A DNA stretch of 8,552 nt from Pseudomonadota bacterium (GTDB taxonomy: Bacteria; Pseudomonadota; Alphaproteobacteria; UBA2136; UBA6156), in assembly GCA_009927255.1 (NCBI GenBank), contig RFNJ01000121.1:1-8552 (forward strand). The letters are read 5' to 3'. Position numbers and translations under genes: made by a program. Within the stretch, counting starts at the first letter, position 1. The number at the start of each line of letters is the position of its first letter. The notes under the pieces are model-generated. The model did no database searches, was not told the origin of the DNA, and was given only the letters and a program-made list of their open reading frames with translations. Below are positions 4,264-8,552 of this stretch, in pieces.

Positions 4264-4995
4264 ATGGGTAGAATGCTAATGACTGACCAACACCACAACC
4301 TAGACACCATGGTGCGCGACAGCCTGCGCGAGAAAATCATCTCCGGCGAACTGGATGGCGGGTTTCACCTGTCTGAATTGAAAATTTCCAAGGAATACAA
4401 CGTTTCTCGCACCCCGGTGCGCGAGGCCCTTTGCGCCCTGGCTGCCGATGGCTTGGTGGAAATGGTGCCCCACCGCGGTGCCTTTGTGACCCACGTGCCT
4501 GCCAGCACCAAAGTTGACCAGTTGCAAGCCTACAGCCTGTTTATTGGCTTGGCTGCCAAGTTGGCCGCTGAAAAAGCCAGCATTGAAGCCCTGATGGACA
4601 TTGAAAGCGCCTTTGCCTTTGCCCAAAACGACAGCATGGCCAGCGCCGATTACTTGGCCAAGCTGGAAGCTGCCATGAAAATGATGGAACGCGCCGCCGG
4701 CAGCAGCACCATCAGCGAAGCCATCAGCATGGTTCAGCGCCGCACCAACATGCGCGAACTGTGGGCCACCGCGATGGGCCAAAAGAAGGAAATGAACAAC
4801 CAACTGGGCCTGTTGCTGGGTGCGCTGAAGCGCAAAAAAGGCGACGCTGCCGAAAAAACCATGCGCACGCTGGCGATGTTGGCCATCAACAGCTGGATGG
4901 CCGCCCGCAAAGTGCAAGTGAGCGCCGAAGCACCGGTTGAAATGCCGACCTATAGCCGCACCCGCGCGGTACAAAAGCAAATCGGCGCCCTCTAA
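4264..4995 (+). CDS. GntR-family (FCD-like) transcriptional regulator lacking the metal-binding histidines
   Basis: The 243-residue protein has an N-terminal GntR winged helix-turn-helix (about 12-78): LREKIISGELDGG, then LSELKISKEYNVSRTPVREA and GLVEMVPHRGAFV, which are textbook GntR/FCD signatures. The C-terminal all-helical region (about 83-215) has the FCD length and pattern (IGLAAKLAAEKAS, DYLAKLEAAMKMMERA, LLLGALKRKKGDAAEKTM). It contains no histidine after residue 77, so the usual Asp/His metal site of FCD sensors is absent. It may sense a ligand without metal, or none. GAGGG at 4251-4255, 8 nt upstream, supports ATG 4264; two further in-frame ATGs follow closely. It is divergent from the secreted Cys/GY-repeat gene and is the obvious candidate to control it, but the target is not proven. 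The C-terminal tail (about 219-243) matches nothing I know. Confidence 0.88.
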   Translation: MGRMLMTDQHHNLDTMVRDSLREKIISGELDGGFHLSELKISKEYNVSRTPVREALCALAADGLVEMVPHRGAFVTHVPASTKVDQLQAYSLFIGLAAKLAAEKASIEALMDIESAFAFAQNDSMASADYLAKLEAAMKMMERAAGSSTISEAISMVQRRTNMRELWATAMGQKKEMNNQLGLLLGALKRKKGDAAEKTMRTLAMLAINSWMAARKVQVSAEAPVEMPTYSRTRAVQKQIGAL

Positions 4996-5019
4996 GCCTG
5001 TTTTGTTAGGCGCCTTTTT
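4984..5019 (+). terminator. Probable intrinsic terminator of the GntR-type gene
   Basis: GGCGCC at 4984-4989 can pair with GGCGCC at 5009-5014, and inside it GCCT (4996-4999) pairs with AGGC (5008-5011) as an alternative. Either fold is followed directly by TTTTT (5015-5019). The hairpin begins within the last codons of the gene. The long loop or short stem makes this less certain than the terminator at 2831-2860. Confidence 0.5.
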
Positions 5020-5032
5020 GTGAACGCCAAAC

Positions 5033-5062
5033 AACCACCCCCGCTTGGCGGGGGTTGGTTTT
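5033..5062 (+). terminator. Strong GC hairpin, probable terminator
   Basis: ACCCCCGC (5037-5044) pairs perfectly with GCGGGGGT (5048-5055) around a 3-nt loop. The stem extends by AACC/GGTT beyond a bulged T and ends in TTTT (5059-5062). It lies between the regulator and the chaperone gene and would insulate them. The T tract is short. Confidence 0.6.
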
Positions 5063-5110
5063 GCGCCTACTCTCAGCCCATCAGTTCGCAAAAATATAAA
5101 GGATAAACCC

Positions 5111-5938
5111 ATGCGCCACCTCCTCATTCTCTTCGCTCTCTTGCTCGGCAGCATGGCCCACGCCCAAAGCGCCGCCATCGGCGTAGCCCCCACCCGCGTG
5201 GTCATCGCCCCCAACCAAAACACCTCCGAAATTGCGGTCATCAACAACAGCGACAGGCTGATGCGCTACAAAATTGAAATGGCCGACCAAATGATGACCA
5301 CCAGCGGCACCCTCCAAACCATCTCCCAAACTATCTCCGATACCGCCACCTTCCCCTATTCCGCCAAAAACATGGTCAAGTTTCTCCCCCGTACCGTCAA
5401 CATGCCTGCCGGCAAACGCCAAACTGTCCGCCTGCTGGTCACGCGTCCGCAGGGCCTCCCCGCTGGCGACTATCACACCCACCTCATCCTCACCGAAATT
5501 GTCGACCCCGTCTCTGCCACCGAAGTCTCTATCACCACTCCCCTCAAAGAAAACGCCGCCAACTTCCAAGTCGGCATGTCCTATTCCATGGGCATCCCGC
5601 TGGTGGTGCAGCAAGGCACCATCAGCAGCAGTATCAGCATCGTCAGCGCCAGCAAAACGGTCAATGCGCAGGATAAATCCCCCGAACTCACCGTCACTCT
5701 CCAACGCAGCGGCAATGCCGAAGCCTCAGGCCAACTCACCACCACCATTAATGCCGCAGGCAAAAGCATCCCCGCCACCCAAAACCGCATCATCCGCATC
5801 TACCGCGAAGCCGACCAAGTCACCATCCACCTCCCCATCCTCGAAGAAGCTGTAAAAGCCGCCACCACCCAACCCATCACCCTCAAACTCGAATCCACCG
5901 CCCGCAAACAAACCCTCCAAACCCTCCAAATCCCCTAA
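5111..5938 (+). CDS. Periplasmic PapD-like pilus/fimbrial chaperone family protein
   Basis: The 275-residue protein has a Sec signal peptide (MRHLLILFALLLGSMAHAQS, probably cut after AHA or AQS). Its first domain reads like the immunoglobulin fold of PapD/FimC-type chaperones: IGVAPTRVVIAPNQ, then IAVINNSDRLMRYKIEM, FLPRTVNMPAGKRQTVRLLV (about 91-110), and LPAGDYHTHLILTEI, where classical chaperones have the LPxDRE segment. Then comes MGIPLVVQQG and a second domain of about 100 residues. Such chaperones donate a strand to fimbrial subunits during export. No usher or subunit gene lies in the window, so it is an orphan here; it may serve other secreted proteins, or the rest of its operon may be elsewhere. 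AAAGGA at 5098-5103, 7 nt upstream, fixes ATG 5111. Two hairpins separate it from the regulator gene and no clear promoter is visible. Family assignment is good, substrate unknown. Confidence 0.8.
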   Translation: MRHLLILFALLLGSMAHAQSAAIGVAPTRVVIAPNQNTSEIAVINNSDRLMRYKIEMADQMMTTSGTLQTISQTISDTATFPYSAKNMVKFLPRTVNMPAGKRQTVRLLVTRPQGLPAGDYHTHLILTEIVDPVSATEVSITTPLKENAANFQVGMSYSMGIPLVVQQGTISSSISIVSASKTVNAQDKSPELTVTLQRSGNAEASGQLTTTINAAGKSIPATQNRIIRIYREADQVTIHLPILEEAVKAATTQPITLKLESTARKQTLQTLQIP

Positions 5939-5981
5939 CTTCCCTGAACCCTAAACCCTGCACCCCCCCTGATTTCTGATC

Positions 5982-5993
5982 TCTGACGTCAGA
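5982..5993. repeat. 12-bp perfect palindrome at the end of era
   Basis: TCTGACGTCAGA is a perfect palindrome just past the era stop codon (5996-5998) in the 57-bp gap between two convergent genes. Allowing two mismatches the symmetry extends to 5976-5999 and includes the stop codon. No T tract follows on either strand, so it is not a typical intrinsic terminator. Confidence 0.45.
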
Positions 5994-5995
5994 TT

Positions 5996-6946
5996 TCAGT
6001 ATCCCATCTCCCGCCAAAGCTCCTCCCGCTCCAGCCACCGCGCCTCCACCCGCACATTCAGCTCCAGCCGCACGCCTGCACCCACAATCCCCTGCATTTC
6101 CTTGCGCGCGCGCATGCCAATTTGCTTAATCATCTGCCCCCCCGCCCCCAGCACCATCGGCTTATGCTGTTCTTTGCTCACCAGCACCTCTTGGCGCACC
6201 AGCCACGGCGCATCGTCGTTTTGCTCAATCAACACCGTCACCACCCCCACACTGTAAGGCAATTCCTGTTCCAAAAGCTGCATCGCCTGTTCGCGGGTCA
6301 GCTCCGCCAACCGCAGCGGCAGCGGCATATCGGTGGCCTGCCCGGCGGGGAACAGCCACGGCCCCGCCACCGCCAAACGCTTCAGTTCCCCCACCAGCGC
6401 CTTCACGCCATCCCCCTTGGGCGCAAACAACGGCACCACCGCCGCCACCCCCAGCTCTTTCTGCCAAGTAGCAATCTCCGCCAAAAACGGCAACAACGCC
6501 TTCTTATCCTTCACGCGGTCAATCTTGCTGAGTCCCACCACCACCGTACGCGCCCCCTGCGCCTTCAGCTCCTCCACCCGTGTGCGCAACTGCTCACCCG
6601 CGCGGCTATCCACCACCTTCCCCACACCCTTCTCACGCCCGCGCACCACAGGAAACTCCCACACCAACAACGCCACATCCGCCTCCGCCAGCGCGCCCCG
6701 CGCCTGCTGCACCAACCGCCGCTCAAAAACCTTGCTACTGGTGTTCAGCCCCGGCGTATCCATCAGCACAATCTGCACCTCACCCTCGGTCACCACCCCA
6801 CGCACCACCACCCTTGTCGTATTGGGCTTGCTGCTCACAATCCCCACTTTCTCGCCCACCATCGCGTTCAAAAGCGTGCTCTTGCCCGCATTCGGCTCGC
6901 CCACCACCGCTACCAAAACCGCCTTCATCGCTGCCATCTGCACCAT
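5996..6946 (-). CDS. era: GTPase Era with unusual G4 and G5 motifs
   Basis: Era is the GTP-binding protein that binds the 3' end of 16S rRNA and assists 30S maturation. The 316-residue product shows G1 GEPNAGKS (16-23), G2 NTTR (42-45), G3 DTPG (63-66), then a C-terminal KH RNA-binding domain (about 225-316) with VSKEQHKPMVLGAGG and IKQIGMRARKEM, ending in the Era-like tail LWREMGY. The position in lepB-rnc-era fits. Odd points: the G4 motif is SKID (140-143) instead of NKxD, G5 is FAPKG (174-178) instead of SAxxG, and about 25 charged residues (101-125) stand where most Era proteins have a short helix. ATG 6946 lies 2 nt after the rnc stop, with AGAAGG 7 nt upstream inside the rnc tail, so translation is probably coupled. 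ATG 6928 is an alternative start. Identity is sure; the effect of the changes is not. Confidence 0.95.
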   Translation of the reverse strand: MVQMAAMKAVLVAVVGEPNAGKSTLLNAMVGEKVGIVSSKPNTTRVVVRGVVTEGEVQIVLMDTPGLNTSSKVFERRLVQQARGALAEADVALLVWEFPVVRGREKGVGKVVDSRAGEQLRTRVEELKAQGARTVVVGLSKIDRVKDKKALLPFLAEIATWQKELGVAAVVPLFAPKGDGVKALVGELKRLAVAGPWLFPAGQATDMPLPLRLAELTREQAMQLLEQELPYSVGVVTVLIEQNDDAPWLVRQEVLVSKEQHKPMVLGAGGQMIKQIGMRARKEMQGIVGAGVRLELNVRVEARWLEREELWREMGY

Positions 6947-6948
6947 CT

Positions 6949-7632
6949 CTAAACCTTCTCGTTCTTAGTCATTTTGCCCACTAACTTCGCCAACAGCGCA
7001 TCCGCCGCCGCCGCACTCGCCAGCTGCTTGCTGCCACCTTGGCCGCTCGCTTCACCCAGCGCACACTTCACCATCACCGTAAACACCTTGGCATGGTCAG
7101 GCCCACTTGCCTCCACCACTTTATAATCCGCCAGCGCCAACTTCTGCCCCTGCAAAAGTTCCTGCAACAAACTCCGCCCATCCTTGCTATCCGCCACAGT
7201 CAACACGTCTTGCCAAGCCGGAATCACCACTGCCCGCACCGCCGCCAAACCACTCTCCAGCCACACCGCCCCCAGCACCGCCTCAACCCCGTCTGCCAGC
7301 ACCGATTCCTTCACCGCCTCCCCCGGCCCCACCCGCATCACCGCGCCAATGCCCCACTTTTTGCCCACCTCCACCAGCGCACTCTGCCGCACCGCCGCCG
7401 TCAGCCGCCGCGTCAACTCGCCTTCATCCGCCTCGCTAAAATTCTGCAATAACCACTCCGCCACCACCAAGCCCAGCACACGGTCACCCAAAAACTCCAG
7501 GCGCTCATAGCTTTCGGCGGCAAAACTGCTGTGCGTCAGCGCCCGCAGCAACTGCGCCTCATCGGCAAAAACATACCCCACCCGCTGCTGAAATTCAGCC
7601 AATCCACCGCCAACGCTCCCCTTCGGCGCCAT
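6949..7632 (-). CDS. rnc: Ribonuclease III
   Basis: RNase III cuts double-stranded RNA, including the 30S rRNA precursor. The 227-residue length is the usual one. The catalytic domain has the signature YERLEFLGDRVLG (Glu43, Glu46, Asp50) and LADGVEAVLGAVWLESG (Asp114, Glu117), the Mg2+-binding set known from E. coli. A double-stranded RNA-binding domain follows (about 151-218): GRSLLQELLQ, GPDHAKVFTV and GSKQLASAAAADALL. ATG 7632 is preferred; it is 1 nt past the lepB stop (7634-7636). The frame stays open to a GTG at 7659 that would overlap lepB by 26 nt, but no ribosome site precedes it. Purines GGGGAA about 11 nt before the ATG are a weak ribosome site, suggesting coupling to lepB translation. 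Tight spacing with lepB and era indicates one operon. Confidence 0.95.
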   Translation of the reverse strand: MAPKGSVGGGLAEFQQRVGYVFADEAQLLRALTHSSFAAESYERLEFLGDRVLGLVVAEWLLQNFSEADEGELTRRLTAAVRQSALVEVGKKWGIGAVMRVGPGEAVKESVLADGVEAVLGAVWLESGLAAVRAVVIPAWQDVLTVADSKDGRSLLQELLQGQKLALADYKVVEASGPDHAKVFTVMVKCALGEASGQGGSKQLASAAAADALLAKLVGKMTKNEKV

Positions 7633-7633
7633 C

Positions 7634-8461
7634 CTAGGCTGGTTCCCCGCCACGCGCACGGTTCAATCGCACACCACCATCACCGCCCATTTTTGGCATC
7701 TCTTCCACCGCTGTCTTTTCTGCCCGCAACCACGTGCCAATCCGCTCAAACCGCGGCACCCAATCCGCTTGCCAGCTCCACACCACAAATTCCGCCCGCC
7801 CCATAATATCATGCTTGGGCACCAAGCCCCAGTTCGGCCAATCCCAATATCTGCTGTCACGGCTGTTGTCCCGATTATCCCCCATCACCACAAACATCCC
7901 CTCGGGCACCACGGTCTCCGCCACGGTGGGGCCGGGCGCCTCAGGGTCACGCAAAATCGGATGCACCACGCCGCCCAAATTCTCCTCGCGCAAGTCCACC
8001 GCCTTCTCCTCACCGGTGGCGGTCACCGCCACATAATCACCCTTGTGCACACTCTCAATCGGCACACCATTAATCGTCAAGGTTTGGTTGGCAAAGGCAA
8101 TGCGGTCACCCGGCAGCCCCACCAAGCGCTTAATAAACAGCGTGTCACCAAAGCCAAAAAAGCTGCCCGGCAAACCACTGCCGCTGCGCCGAAACACCAC
8201 AATATCCCCGCGCTCCGGCTGCCGTTCCCAAAAAAAGTAATTGGTCAGCGGCAAACGATTGCCATAGGCAAACTTGCTCACCACCAAGTAGTCACCAATC
8301 AAAAGGGTGGGCATCATGCTACTGCTAGGGATGCGAAACGGCTCAAAAATAAACCCCCGAATGCAAAAGAAGGCAATAAACCCGGCAATAATTAAGGTCT
8401 TCACAAACCCCCAAGCCTCCCGCATCACCCACGCTAAACTCACTGCCAAACCCTTCATCAT
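7634..8461 (-). CDS. lepB: Signal peptidase I
   Basis: Signal peptidase I removes signal peptides from Sec/Tat-exported proteins at the outer face of the inner membrane. From ATG 8461 the protein has 275 residues. It has a membrane segment (TLIIAGFIAFFCIRGFIFEP), then box B IPSSSMMPT with the catalytic Ser48 (SSSM where SGSM is usual), box D FIKRLVGLPGDR with the general base Lys111, and box E GDNRDNSRDSR (194-204). The start is uncertain: two tandem ATGs (8461, 8458) and one at 8425 are possible, none with a good ribosome site, and the frame stays open to a TTG at the window edge (8551). Only one N-terminal membrane helix is clear, as in many alphaproteobacterial LepB proteins. It heads the rnc-era operon and would process the signal peptides of the secreted proteins in this window. 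Confidence 0.93.
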   Translation of the reverse strand: MMKGLAVSLAWVMREAWGFVKTLIIAGFIAFFCIRGFIFEPFRIPSSSMMPTLLIGDYLVVSKFAYGNRLPLTNYFFWERQPERGDIVVFRRSGSGLPGSFFGFGDTLFIKRLVGLPGDRIAFANQTLTINGVPIESVHKGDYVAVTATGEEKAVDLREENLGGVVHPILRDPEAPGPTVAETVVPEGMFVVMGDNRDNSRDSRYWDWPNWGLVPKHDIMGRAEFVVWSWQADWVPRFERIGTWLRAEKTAVEEMPKMGGDGGVRLNRARGGEPA

Positions 8462-8552
8462 TAAAAAAATACCAACCCACCATGCCCCAGTCACCTCTAA
8501 AACACAACCCACCCCAAGCGTTACATTCCCGTTCACAAAGTGCCTATCCAAA

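Noticed and set aside
4300..5247. Minus-strand 315-residue frame opposite the GntR-type gene
   Set aside because: Unusually long, but it is rich in His/Gly/Ala from reversed codons, has no domain, and crosses two terminator-like hairpins.
5939..5995. recO downstream of era
   Set aside because: recO often follows era, but only 57 bp separate era from the convergent chaperone gene here.
6122..6952. Plus-strand 276-residue frame opposite era
   Set aside because: His/Arg/Leu-rich antisense product of a well conserved gene.
8462..8551. TTG start at 8551 for lepB
   Set aside because: The frame merely stays open to the window edge; signal peptidase I similarity begins after the ATGs near 8461.

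Overview
The window looks like chromosomal DNA of a Gram-negative bacterium, most likely an alphaproteobacterium of a little-studied lineage. The main evidence is the compact minus-strand run lepB-rnc-era, an order typical of Alphaproteobacteria. A Gram-negative cell is also implied by the Sec signal peptides, the PapD-like periplasmic chaperone and the UmuD. No transposase, integrase, CRISPR array or phage structural gene is visible.

Layout. At 1-792 (+) there is an orphan umuD with an N-terminal DNA-binding-like extension, behind a promoter region rich in inverted repeats, followed by a possible 28-residue membrane peptide; no umuC follows. Convergent to these, at 802-1780 (-), are a tRNA with a CAU anticodon (probably the lysidine-type tRNA-Ile2) and, 30 bp downstream of it, a membrane-anchored endonuclease/exonuclease/phosphatase (EEP) domain protein. 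At 1856-4041 (-) lies the most unusual part: two adjacent secreted proteins rich in glycine and methionine that share a Y-x2-G-Y-x2-G repeat. The upstream one also carries two tandem four-cysteine repeats. A strong intrinsic terminator separates them, and the downstream gene seems to start from a promoter in the terminator tail, possibly as a leaderless message. Divergent from this pair, at 4264-4995 (+), is a GntR/FCD regulator whose C-terminal domain has lost all its histidines. Two terminator-like hairpins follow, then a lone PapD-family chaperone (5111-5938, +). The minus-strand housekeeping run lepB, rnc and era fills 5996-8461, with spacings of 1 and 2 nt between genes.

On a larger scale, the GC skew of the plus strand changes sign near position 1320, inside the EEP gene: G-rich to the left, C-rich to the right. 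Three octamers matching the FtsK-orienting consensus GGGNAGGG on the minus strand (1439, 2142, 2229) point toward the switch. This is what a replication terminus region would look like, although I could not find a convincing dif site.

The lepB, rnc and era genes serve protein export, RNA processing and ribosome assembly. The best candidate for an undescribed system is the secreted Cys/GY-repeat pair with its divergent regulator, possibly together with the orphan chaperone.
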